Below are positions 28,247-36,164 of a stretch of DNA of 64,000 nucleotides, in pieces. Made by a program: the position numbers and the translations under genes. Position 1 is the first letter of the stretch. Each line of letters starts with the position of its first letter. The DNA comes from Lachnospiraceae bacterium (GTDB taxonomy: Bacteria > Bacillota > Clostridia > Lachnospirales > Lachnospiraceae). Under the pieces are notes generated by a model. The model saw only the letters and a list, made by a program, of their open reading frames with translations, was not told where the DNA came from and did no database searches. The DNA lies in assembly GCA_030527645.1 (NCBI GenBank), contig JAUNAJ010000001.1:1-64000 (forward strand), written 5' to 3'.

Positions 28247-28308
28247 GGAACAGGGGGACGGTGCTGCCGTTCCACTTAATTGGAACGGCAGCACCGTCCC
28301 CCTGTTCC
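28247..28308. repeat. 28-bp perfect palindromic repeat (copy A), likely terminator
   Basis: Left arm 28247-28274 and right arm 28281-28308 are exact reverse complements around loop CTTAAT. The arm starts GGAACAGGGGGACGGTGCTG and ends CCGTTCCA. A very similar palindrome lies at 59181-59249, so this is a dispersed repeat. It follows the amylase stop by six bases and is followed by ATTTTG, so it may double as the amylase terminator. Confidence 0.9.
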
Positions 28309-28342
28309 ATTTTGTGTATCCGTATAAGTACAATGTAAGGGA

Positions 28343-28371
28343 TTGACAGAAAAGTAAAATCGGATTATAGT
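28343..28371 (+). promoter_or_regulatory. Strong promoter of the glnN leader
   Basis: Perfect TTGACA (28343-28348), 17-base spacer, TATAGT (28366-28371). The expected start near 28378 places the first ANTAR-type hairpin at the very 5' end of the RNA. Confidence 0.85.
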
Positions 28372-28379
28372 ACACACAT

Positions 28380-28425
28380 AAAGCAACGGCGCTTTGGATG
28401 ATTCATCCAAGGCGCCTTTTCTTTT
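28380..28425 (+). promoter_or_regulatory. ANTAR-type antitermination hairpin with overlapping terminator 1 (glnN leader)
   Basis: AAAGC (28380-28384) pairs with GCTTT (28391-28395) around the six-base loop AACGGC, with A at loop position 1 and G at position 4 as in known ANTAR targets. The loop's last three bases and the 3' arm also form the left arm of a terminator: GGCGC-T-TTGGATG (28388-28400) pairs with CATCCAA-G-GCGCC (28404-28416), followed by TTTTCTTTT. The two structures exclude each other. Confidence 0.75.
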
Positions 28426-28444
28426 ATCATAATACTATTACCGG

Positions 28445-28504
28445 GAAGCAAAGGGGCTTCAGATCAGTTCATAAAAAGAACGGTCTGAAGCCCCTTAGGT
28501 TTTC
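28445..28504 (+). promoter_or_regulatory. Second ANTAR-type hairpin with overlapping terminator 2 (glnN leader)
   Basis: GAAGC (28445-28449) pairs with GCTTC (28456-28460) around the six-base loop AAAGGG (A1, G4). The competing stem is AAGGGGCTTCAGA (28451-28463) with TCTGAAGCCCCTT (28484-28496), then AGGTTTTC. The glnN leader thus has two hairpin/terminator units in series, the arrangement closest to the two-hairpin ANTAR target. Confidence 0.72.
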
Positions 28505-28569
28505 TGAAGCAGGAATAATGGGAAGAGGATTTCTGTATTCAAAGCCGCCCGGAAGAAGGAGGATTCAAT

Positions 28570-30666
28570 ATGAGTAATGTGCCTGAGATTTACGGAAGCC
28601 TTGTGTTTAACGACAAGATCATGAAAACAAAGCTGCCGAAGGATGTTTACAAAGCTCTTCGGAAGACCATTGAGAAAAATACACATCTGGAAGCAGATAT
28701 CGCCAATGCTGTGGCTGTTGCCATGAAGGAGTGGGCAGTTGAGAACGGTGCAACACACTTTACACACTGGTTCCAGCCATTGACCGGATTCACCGCAGAG
28801 AAGCATGACAGCTTTATCTCCCCTACAGAGAACGGCGGTGTGCTGATGGAGTTTTCCGGCAAGGAGCTGATCAAGGGTGAACCGGATGCATCTTCCTTCC
28901 CTTCAGGCGGCCTCAGAGCTACCTGTGAGGCACGAGGATATACTGCCTGGGATCCAACTTCCCCGGCATTTATCAAGGACGGAACCCTTTGCATTCCAAC
29001 CGCCTTCTGCTCCTACAGCGGAGAGGCTCTGGATAAGAAAACACCGCTGCTCCGTTCCATGGATGCGCTGAGCAAGGAGGCTGTAAAGCTTCTGAATATC
29101 ATCGGCAATAAGGCGGTGGAAAGCGTTATCACGACAGTTGGTCCCGAGCAGGAATACTTCCTGATCGACAGAGAGGATTTCAAGAAGAGAAGAGATCTGA
29201 TCTTTACAGGCCGTACCCTTCTTGGTGCTCCGGCTCCCAAGGGACAGGAGATGGATGATCACTACTTCGGAATGCTGAAATCCAGAGTTGCAGACTATAT
29301 GAAGGATCTGGATGAGGAACTTTGGAAGCTGGGAATTCCTGCAAAGACGAAGCATAATGAGGTGGCACCCTGTCAGCATGAGCTGGCACCGATCTTTGAT
29401 ACGACGAACGTGGCAGTGGATCACAACCAGCTGACCATGGAGGTAATGAAGAAGGTAGCAGAGAAGCATGGATTTGTCTGTCTGCTTCATGAGAAACCAT
29501 TTGCAGGAATCAACGGATCAGGCAAGCACAACAACTGGTCCATGACCACCAACCTGGGAACCAACCTGCTGGATCCCGGAAAAACACCTGCAGAGAATAC
29601 ACAGTTCCTGGTATTCCTGGCGGCAGTGATCAAGGCAGTGGATGATTACGCGGATCTGATGCGTCTCTCCGTTGCCAGTGCAGGCAATGACCATCGACTG
29701 GGTGCCAATGAGGCGCCGCCGGCAATTATCTCTATTTTCCTGGGAGATGAGCTGACAGCCGTGATCGAGTCCATTGAGAAGGATGAGTTCTTCCATACCA
29801 GTGAAAAAGTAAGCATGCAGACCGGTGCGAAGGTGATCCCGCACTTTACAAGGGATACAACAGACAGAAACAGAACCTCGCCCTTTGCATTTACCGGTAA
29901 TAAATTTGAATTCCGATCCCTGGGATCCTCCGCTTCTGTAGCGGGACCGAATACGATCCTGAACACTGCAGTGGCAGAAGTGCTGAGCCAGTTCTCAGCG
30001 AAGCTGCAGGGCACGGCAGAGGAGGACATGGAGAAGGCAGTACATGATCTGATCAGGGATACTATCGTGGCTCACAAGAGAGTCATCTTTAACGGAAACG
30101 GTTATACCGAGGAATGGGTACAGGAGGCCGAAAAGAGAGGATTGTACAATCTGCGGTCGACACCGGAGGTTCTTCCGAGATTCCTGGATCCGAAGAACGT
30201 GGAGCTGTTCACAAAACACGGTGTGTATACAGAGTCTGAGATGAACTCCCGCCATGAGATCAAGCTGGAGAAATACTGCAAGACACTGCATATTGAAGGA
30301 AAGACCATGCTGAGCATGCTGCATCAGGAAGTCATGCCGGCTGCAAGAAAATATGCAGATTCTCTGGCAGCTTCCATCGCAGGAAGAAAGGCAGTTTCTT
30401 CGTCCATCAGCTGCGGCTCTCTGGAAAAACAGCTGGAGAAGATCGCAGGTCTGTATGATGTACTGGTGACCAAGACGGAGGTTCTGGATGAGGCAATTCT
30501 GAAGGCAGAGGAGATGGAGGATCTGGAGGCATTGTCCTTCTTCTATCACGATACCGTTCTTGCGGTAATGGAGGAGGCAAGGGCAGCTGCCGATGAGATC
30601 GAGGTCTATATGCCGGACGAATATATGCCGTATCCGACCTATACAAAGATGCTGTTTTATGTATAA
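28570..30666 (+). CDS. glnN: Type III glutamine synthetase
   Basis: A 698-residue GSIII, making glutamine from glutamate, ammonia and ATP. Length and motifs match the family: FTHWFQPLTGFTAEKHDSF, GPEQEYFLID, KTKHNEVAPCQHELAPIFD, HEKPFAGINGSGKHNNWSM, and NDHRLGANEAPPAI. RBS GAAGGAGG lies eight bases before ATG. It heads a cluster of ammonium and glutamine genes, and its leader carries two predicted antitermination units. A second, type I, synthetase is at 42305. Confidence 0.96.
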   Translation: MSNVPEIYGSLVFNDKIMKTKLPKDVYKALRKTIEKNTHLEADIANAVAVAMKEWAVENGATHFTHWFQPLTGFTAEKHDSFISPTENGGVLMEFSGKELIKGEPDASSFPSGGLRATCEARGYTAWDPTSPAFIKDGTLCIPTAFCSYSGEALDKKTPLLRSMDALSKEAVKLLNIIGNKAVESVITTVGPEQEYFLIDREDFKKRRDLIFTGRTLLGAPAPKGQEMDDHYFGMLKSRVADYMKDLDEELWKLGIPAKTKHNEVAPCQHELAPIFDTTNVAVDHNQLTMEVMKKVAEKHGFVCLLHEKPFAGINGSGKHNNWSMTTNLGTNLLDPGKTPAENTQFLVFLAAVIKAVDDYADLMRLSVASAGNDHRLGANEAPPAIISIFLGDELTAVIESIEKDEFFHTSEKVSMQTGAKVIPHFTRDTTDRNRTSPFAFTGNKFEFRSLGSSASVAGPNTILNTAVAEVLSQFSAKLQGTAEEDMEKAVHDLIRDTIVAHKRVIFNGNGYTEEWVQEAEKRGLYNLRSTPEVLPRFLDPKNVELFTKHGVYTESEMNSRHEIKLEKYCKTLHIEGKTMLSMLHQEVMPAARKYADSLAASIAGRKAVSSSISCGSLEKQLEKIAGLYDVLVTKTEVLDEAILKAEEMEDLEALSFFYHDTVLAVMEEARAAADEIEVYMPDEYMPYPTYTKMLFYV

Positions 30667-30751
30667 GTTTTACGATAGAATCCAGACTGTTCGAGTCGGA
30701 ACATATCGTTAAAGGAATGAAACAGCTGAGATACTTATAAATAAAGACTAG

Positions 30752-30803
30752 AATGCAAGGGCGCATTTTCGCCGGGACTGATTCCCGTGAAAATGCGCCT
30801 TTT
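30752..30803 (+). promoter_or_regulatory. ANTAR-type hairpin with overlapping terminator (amt leader)
   Basis: AATGC (30752-30756) pairs with GCATT (30763-30767) around the six-base loop AAGGGC (A1, G4). The competing terminator pairs GGCGCATTTTC (30760-30770) with GAAAATGCGCC (30789-30799), with an inner CGGGA/TCCCG stem, followed by TTTT. A TATAAA lies just upstream (30736-30741), but no clear -35 box was found. The remaining leader to 30926 contains a further 10-bp stem, CATGAGAAAC (30873-30882)/GTTTCTCATG (30894-30903). Confidence 0.72.
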
Positions 30804-30926
30804 CCATAGCTTTCCGCGAACAGCGAGTCATTCGGACATGCCTGTATGTCCATATGGTGACTGTCGCGTCAACATGAGAAACTCGCAAAGTGTGTTTCTC
30901 ATGGTATTCAAACAGGGGGTGTGAGT

Positions 30927-32690
30927 ATGACTGATTTAATTCAGAGTGCAATTTCAAGTGAGGTATATGGAGTGTGGTTCCTGATCGGTGCGGCCTTCGT
31001 ATTCTGGATGCAGGCGGGCTTCGCCATGTGTGAGGCAGGCTTTACAAGAGCCAAGAACGCCGGAAACATTATTATGAAGAACCTGATGGATTTCTGTATC
31101 GGAACTGTGATGTGGTTTATCATCGGTTCCTCTCTGATGCTGGGAGAGAACATGCTTGGCGGCTTTGCAGGAAAATTCTCCTTTGAGGTGTTTTCCCATT
31201 ATGCAGAGTTTGATTATTCTTCCTTCGTGTTCAACCTGGTATTCTGTGCAACTACGGCAACTATCGTTTCAGGCGCGATGGCAGAGAGAACGAAATTTTC
31301 TTCCTATTGTATTTACTCAGCTGTGATCTCTGCCATTATCTATCCCATCGAGGCACACTGGGTATGGGGAGGCGGCTTCCTTGCCCAGTGGGGCTTCCAT
31401 GATTACGCCGGATCCAACTGTATTCATATGGTAGGCGGTATCTGCGCACTGATCGGTGCCTGGATGCTGGGACCTCGAATCGGAAAATTCGTAAAAGACA
31501 AAGACGGAAAAGTGACAAAGGTAAACGCGTTCCCCGGTCACAACCTGGTAGTTGCAGCCCTTGGTGTATTCATCCTCTGGTTCGGCTGGTACGGCTTTAA
31601 CGGTGCAGCAGCAACGGATATCGGAACTCTTGGTTCTGTCTTCCTGACTACAACCGTAGCACCGGCAGCAGCAACTGTAACCTGTATGATCTTTACCTGG
31701 GTAAAATACGGCAAACCAGATGTCTCCATGTGTCTCAATGCCTCTCTTGCAGGCCTTGTTGCCATTACAGCACCCTGTGATGTGACGGATTGTGCAGGCG
31801 CTGCAGTAATCGGTCTTGTGGCAGGACTTCTGGTGGTATTCGGAGTATGGTTTACAGACAATGTGGTTCATGTGGATGATCCGGTCGGTGCGATAGCGGT
31901 TCATATGATGAACGGTATCTGGGGCACCATTGCAGTAGGACTGTTTGCAACAGAAACTGCTCCCGGCTTTGCGGTGGCAGGTATTCAGGAGGGACTTTTC
32001 TACGGAGGAGGTCTCACACAGCTGCTGAAACAGCTGGGAGGAATGGGACTGACCATCCTCTGGACCGTTGTGACAATTACGATTGCATTTTCTATTATCA
32101 AAGCCACCATCGGACTTCGTGTTTCTGAGGAAGAGGAGATCAGAGGACTGGATGCCACAGAGCATGGTCTTCCCAGTGCATATTCCGGATTCCAGATCAT
32201 GGATGTTTCCTCTTCTTCCATGACCTTCTCAGAGAATGAGAACACCTACGTAGGTGCAGCTGAGTACCAGAGTGCTTCCAAGGTTCAGCGGGATGCAGTG
32301 GTTCCTGTTGTGAGAGGACCGGAGCTGGATACGGGTATGTATAAGGTAACGATTATCGCGAAGCTTGCAAGGTTTGATGCCTTGAAGGATGCCATGAACA
32401 ACATCGGTGTCACAGGAATGACTGTTACACAGGTCATGGGCTGCGGCATGCAGAAGGGTGCCGGTGAGCGGTACCGTGGAGTTGAGATGGATGCCACCCT
32501 GCTTCCGAAGGTACAGGTAGATGTTGTAATCGGAAATATTCCTCTTGATACTGTGATCGAGGCAGCAAAGAAGGCCCTCTATACCGGTCATATCGGCGAC
32601 GGAAAGATCTTCGTTGTTAACGTAGGCAAGGTAGTGAAGGTTCGAACCGGTGAAGAGGATATGGATGCTCTTCTGGATGTAGAGTTCTAA
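30927..32690 (+). CDS. amt: Ammonium transporter with fused C-terminal P-II domain
   Basis: A 587-residue fusion. Residues 1-410 are an Amt channel, with the twin histidines in NCIHMVGGICAL and IAVHMMNGIWGT and the N-terminal FWMQAGFAMCEAGFTRAKN. After a linker, the last 117 residues form a P-II protein: MYKVTIIAKLARFDALKDAM, a T-loop with ERYRGVE (the Tyr equivalent to the uridylylation site is present), LLPKVQVDVVIG, and the ATP-binding TGHIGDGKIFV. The channel thus carries its own 2-oxoglutarate/ATP sensor. ATG 30927 is preferred over GTG 30921, which lies too close to GGGGG. Confidence 0.95.
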   Translation: MTDLIQSAISSEVYGVWFLIGAAFVFWMQAGFAMCEAGFTRAKNAGNIIMKNLMDFCIGTVMWFIIGSSLMLGENMLGGFAGKFSFEVFSHYAEFDYSSFVFNLVFCATTATIVSGAMAERTKFSSYCIYSAVISAIIYPIEAHWVWGGGFLAQWGFHDYAGSNCIHMVGGICALIGAWMLGPRIGKFVKDKDGKVTKVNAFPGHNLVVAALGVFILWFGWYGFNGAAATDIGTLGSVFLTTTVAPAAATVTCMIFTWVKYGKPDVSMCLNASLAGLVAITAPCDVTDCAGAAVIGLVAGLLVVFGVWFTDNVVHVDDPVGAIAVHMMNGIWGTIAVGLFATETAPGFAVAGIQEGLFYGGGLTQLLKQLGGMGLTILWTVVTITIAFSIIKATIGLRVSEEEEIRGLDATEHGLPSAYSGFQIMDVSSSSMTFSENENTYVGAAEYQSASKVQRDAVVPVVRGPELDTGMYKVTIIAKLARFDALKDAMNNIGVTGMTVTQVMGCGMQKGAGERYRGVEMDATLLPKVQVDVVIGNIPLDTVIEAAKKALYTGHIGDGKIFVVNVGKVVKVRTGEEDMDALLDVEF

Positions 32691-32724
32691 AAAATGTGTA
32701 TCTCAATAAGTACTTTCATACAGT

Positions 32725-32777
32725 CTTTACTGTCTTGACAGATGTCCCTCTCACGGGTATACTTTTAGACAGTAAAG
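32725..32777. repeat. 11-bp inverted repeat flanking the purF promoter
   Basis: CTTTACTGTCT (32725-32735) and AGACAGTAAAG (32767-32777) are exact reverse complements. The first touches the -35 box and the second contains the predicted start and the foot of the ANTAR-type hairpin. A DNA-binding site pair or an alternative RNA stem are both possible. Confidence 0.6.
32735..32763 (+). promoter_or_regulatory. Strong promoter of the purF leader
   Basis: Perfect TTGACA (32735-32740), 17-base spacer, TATACT (32758-32763). The start near 32770 places the hairpin at 32775 at the RNA 5' end, as in glnN. Confidence 0.85.
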
Positions 32778-32814
32778 CAAAGGCGCTTCGACCCCGGTCG
32801 AAGTGCCTTTTTTT
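32775..32814 (+). promoter_or_regulatory. ANTAR-type hairpin with overlapping terminator (purF leader)
   Basis: AAGC (32775-32778) pairs with GCTT (32785-32788) around the six-base loop AAAGGC (A1, G4). The competing terminator pairs AAAGGC-G-CTTCGACC (32779-32793) with GGTCGAAG-T-GCCTTT (32796-32810) and runs into seven T. Further down, a second stable stem (around 32851-32882) precedes the gene. Confidence 0.75.
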
Positions 32815-32909
32815 CAATAATGAGGAGCGCTGGAGTGCAGAACACGGAGCGATCCATGGAATCGAAAAAAGGATTCCAGGATCAGGAAGTCTCGGAGGAT
32901 AGATAATCT

Positions 32910-34316
32910 ATGGATGATAAAATAAGAGAAGAATGCGGAGTCTTCGGAATCTGGGACAGCACAAGAGAGGATGTGGCGCAGGATATTTACTACGGCCTTC
33001 TGTCTCTTCAGCACAGAGGGCAGGAGGCGGCAGGAATTGCAGTCTGCAGCAGCACCGGTCCCCGGGGGAATCTGATCCTTCGCAAGGATCAGGGACTTGT
33101 TTCTGAGGTGTTCAGTGAGAAGGATCTGTCCGGGATGAAGGGAAATATCGGAATCGGACATGTGCGATACTCCACTGCAGGAGACAGTACAGCTGTGAAT
33201 GCCCAGCCATTTACCTGCTATTATCAGAAGGGTACACTGGGAATTGTTCACAACGGCAATCTGGTCAATGCAGAGGATCTGCGATCGATGCTGATGAACC
33301 ACGGATACAGCTTTCAGGCAACCTCGGATACAGAGGTGATCCAGCAGCTGCTCGCAAGGATGCGTTCGGAATCAAGATCCATCGAAGAGGCGGTGAAACG
33401 AACGGTTTCCTACCTGGAAGGAGGCTATGCCCTGCTGATCATGAGTCCCAGAAAGCTGGTGGCGGTGAGAGATCCTCTGGGCTTGAAGCCCTTATGCATC
33501 GGTAAAACCAAGACGGGCTGGATCCTTGCATCAGAGAGCTGTGCCCTGAATGCTGCAGGTGCAGAATTCATCCGGGATGTACGTCCCGGTGAGATCATCA
33601 AAATCTCGAAAAAGGGACTGGAATCGGATGTATCCAGGTGCAGTGAAGCAAGAGCACATTGTGTATTTGAATATATCTATTTTGCAAGGCTGGATTCACG
33701 CATGGATGAGGTCAGCGTGTATCGGGCAAGATTCCGGGGCGGACAGCTGCTGGCGGATGCCTTTCCGGTGGAGGCGGATCTGGTTACAGGGGTTCCTGAA
33801 TCCGGACTGACGGCAGCCGCAGGGTATGCCGACAGAGCAGGAATTCCTTATGTACAGGCATTTTATAAAAACAGTTATATAGGAAGAACCTTTATCAAGC
33901 CTACCCAGAAGGAAAGGGAATCAGCCGTTCACATGAAGCTCAGTGTTCTGGAGGACGCGGTGCGGGATAAAAGGGTGGTGCTGCTGGATGATTCCATTGT
34001 AAGAGGTACCACGATTGCTCATCTGATCCGGATGATGAAGGAAGCAGGAGCAAAGGAGGTGCATGTGAGGATTTCCTCGCCGCCGTTTCTGCATCCCTGC
34101 TATTACGGAACCGATGTTCCGGAGTCATCACAGCTGCTGGCACAGAGGATGAGTACAGAACAGATCAGGGAGCAGATCGGTGCAGATTCCCTTGGGTACA
34201 TGCGGCTGGAGGATCTGGATGAGACGGTGGATCACATACCGCTGTGCAAGGCATGCTTTGACGGAATCTACCCGACGGAGGTTCCGGAGGAGAAGCCGGC
34301 TGAGAAAGAGAACTGA
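32910..34316 (+). CDS. purF: Amidophosphoribosyltransferase
   Basis: A 468-residue PurF, the first committed step of purine synthesis: PRPP plus glutamine gives phosphoribosylamine. A short propeptide ends before the catalytic Cys (REECGVFGIW), followed by YGLLSLQHRGQEAAGIAV. The PRPP loop is VVLLDDSIVRGTTI. Cysteines in AHCVFEY, HPCYYGTD and LCKACFDGIYP match the 4Fe-4S type of Bacillus. It is unusual in lying away from other pur genes; here it sits among glutamine genes with a matching leader. Confidence 0.96.
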   Translation: MDDKIREECGVFGIWDSTREDVAQDIYYGLLSLQHRGQEAAGIAVCSSTGPRGNLILRKDQGLVSEVFSEKDLSGMKGNIGIGHVRYSTAGDSTAVNAQPFTCYYQKGTLGIVHNGNLVNAEDLRSMLMNHGYSFQATSDTEVIQQLLARMRSESRSIEEAVKRTVSYLEGGYALLIMSPRKLVAVRDPLGLKPLCIGKTKTGWILASESCALNAAGAEFIRDVRPGEIIKISKKGLESDVSRCSEARAHCVFEYIYFARLDSRMDEVSVYRARFRGGQLLADAFPVEADLVTGVPESGLTAAAGYADRAGIPYVQAFYKNSYIGRTFIKPTQKERESAVHMKLSVLEDAVRDKRVVLLDDSIVRGTTIAHLIRMMKEAGAKEVHVRISSPPFLHPCYYGTDVPESSQLLAQRMSTEQIREQIGADSLGYMRLEDLDETVDHIPLCKACFDGIYPTEVPEEKPAEKEN

Positions 34317-34393
34317 TAGGAAGCAATATCATTTATCTTAACCGGAACCGCTAACACGGCTGATACAGTTACAAAAATCATATAGAAAAGCAG

Positions 34394-34437
34394 GACAAAG
34401 GCGTCAGAAAGCAGCGGGCTTTCTGGCGCCTTTGTCC
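34394..34437 (+). promoter_or_regulatory. ANTAR-type hairpin with overlapping terminator-like stem (pyrG leader)
   Basis: GAC (34394-34396) and GTC (34403-34405) close the six-base loop AAAGGC (A1, G4), identical to the purF loop but on a shorter stem. The competing 20-bp stem pairs 34393-34412 with 34418-34437, with a single T-G wobble. The T tract is poor (GGTTATAC), and a further TTATACAGC/GCTGTATAA hairpin follows. No clear promoter was found upstream. Confidence 0.6.
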
Positions 34438-34529
34438 GGTTATACAGCTGTTGGAAAAATCCGCTGCTGTATAAGTGGGAACGTACAAAGAGCGTGTTCA
34501 GAAAAAATCGTCAGTAAGGAGAGAAGGAT

Positions 34530-36143
34530 ATGGTCAAATATATATTTGTAACGGGAGGAGTTGTATCCGGCCTGGGAAAGGGAATCACGGCAGCCTCCCT
34601 TGGCCGCCTGTTAAAGGCCAGGGGCTATCGGGTGACCATGCAGAAGTTTGATCCCTATATCAACATGGATCCGGGAACCATGAACCCCATTCAGCACGGG
34701 GAGGTATTCGTGACGGATGACGGTACGGAGACGGATCTGGATCTGGGACATTATGAGCGGTTTATCAATGAAAATCTGGACCGCAATTCCAATGTTACAA
34801 CCGGAAAGATCTACTGGTCAGTATTAAATAAGGAACGGCACGGGGATTACGGCGGCGGAACGGTGCAGGTGATCCCGCATATTACGGATGAGATCAAGGA
34901 TCGCTTCTATAAAGCAAAGTCACCGGAGGAGGAGACGATCTCAATTATTGAGATCGGCGGAACTGTGGGAGATATTGAGAGTCAGCCTTTCCTGGAGGCG
35001 ATCCGGCAGTTCCAGCTGGAGGTTGGCCGGGAAAATGCCATTGTGATAGAGGTCACACTGGTTCCGTACATAAAGGCATCCGGGGAACTGAAGACAAAGC
35101 CGACCCAGATGAGCGTCAAGAGTCTGCAGAGTATGGGGCTGTGGCCGGATATTCTTGTCTGCCGCTCGGATTATCCTCTGGATGATGGCCTTCGTGAAAA
35201 GATTGCAAGGTTCTGCAATGTGAAGAAGGAGCATGTGCTGGAGAATCTGGATGCAGCTTCCCTGTATGAGGTGCCGATGATGATGGAGGAACAGAATCTG
35301 GCGAAAGCGGTCTGCGAATGTCTGCAGCTCCCCTGTCCGGAACCGGATCTGAAGGAGTGGATGCAGATGCTGGAGAATCTTCATCATCCGGAGCATACAG
35401 TGACTATCGCCCTGGTTGGCAAGTATGTTGCCCTTCATGATGCCTACCTCAGCGTGGCAGAAGCGATCCGCCATGCGGGCATAGCCGCCCGCTGTGAGGT
35501 GTACATTCGCTGGATCGATGCCGAGGAGGTGAAGGAGAGTACGGAAGAGGAGCTGCTTGGCGGTGCAGACGGTATTCTTGTTCCCGGTGGTTTCGGCACC
35601 AGAGGAACGGAAGGAAAGATCCGGGCCATTCATTATGCCAGAACAAAAAATATTCCCTTCCTGGGATTGTGTCTCGGCATGCAGCTGGCCATTGTGGAAT
35701 TTGCCAGGGATGTGCTGGGCTGGAAGGATGCAGATAGTATAGAGCTGAATCCGGATACCGGTCATCCGGTCATTCACCTGATGCCGGAGCAGGAGGGCGT
35801 AGAAAATCTTGGCGGAACTTTAAGGCTGGGAGCGTATCCCTGTATTCTTGAGGAGCATACGAAGGCATTTGCCCTGTACGGCTCAAAGGAGATCTCGGAG
35901 AGGCACCGCCACCGCTATGAAGTGAATAATCAATATAGAGAGCAGCTGAAGGAAGCCGGAATGGAGCTGTCGGGCCTGTCCCCTGACGGCCGGATCGTGG
36001 AAATGATCGAGTTGAAGGAGCATCCCTATTTTCTGGCATGTCAGGCGCATCCGGAATTCAGATCGAGACCGGATCAGCCTCATCCCCTGTTTCAGGGACT
36101 GATCCGGGCAGCATTGCAATACAAAACAGAAAACAGGAGTTGA
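34530..36143 (+). CDS. pyrG: CTP synthase
   Basis: A 537-residue glutamine-dependent CTP synthase (UTP to CTP). The N-terminal synthase domain starts [30 protein letters not shown]. The C-terminal glutaminase has the oxyanion [11 protein letters not shown], nucleophile Cys in [19 protein letters not shown], and the His-Glu pair in [25 protein letters not shown]. Probably co-transcribed with gltB, 21 bases downstream. Confidence 0.97.
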   Translation: MVKYIFVTGGVVSGLGKGITAASLGRLLKARGYRVTMQKFDPYINMDPGTMNPIQHGEVFVTDDGTETDLDLGHYERFINENLDRNSNVTTGKIYWSVLNKERHGDYGGGTVQVIPHITDEIKDRFYKAKSPEEETISIIEIGGTVGDIESQPFLEAIRQFQLEVGRENAIVIEVTLVPYIKASGELKTKPTQMSVKSLQSMGLWPDILVCRSDYPLDDGLREKIARFCNVKKEHVLENLDAASLYEVPMMMEEQNLAKAVCECLQLPCPEPDLKEWMQMLENLHHPEHTVTIALVGKYVALHDAYLSVAEAIRHAGIAARCEVYIRWIDAEEVKESTEEELLGGADGILVPGGFGTRGTEGKIRAIHYARTKNIPFLGLCLGMQLAIVEFARDVLGWKDADSIELNPDTGHPVIHLMPEQEGVENLGGTLRLGAYPCILEEHTKAFALYGSKEISERHRHRYEVNNQYREQLKEAGMELSGLSPDGRIVEMIELKEHPYFLACQAHPEFRSRPDQPHPLFQGLIRAALQYKTENRS

Positions 36144-36164
36144 TACAGTAAAGGAGGAACCGCT

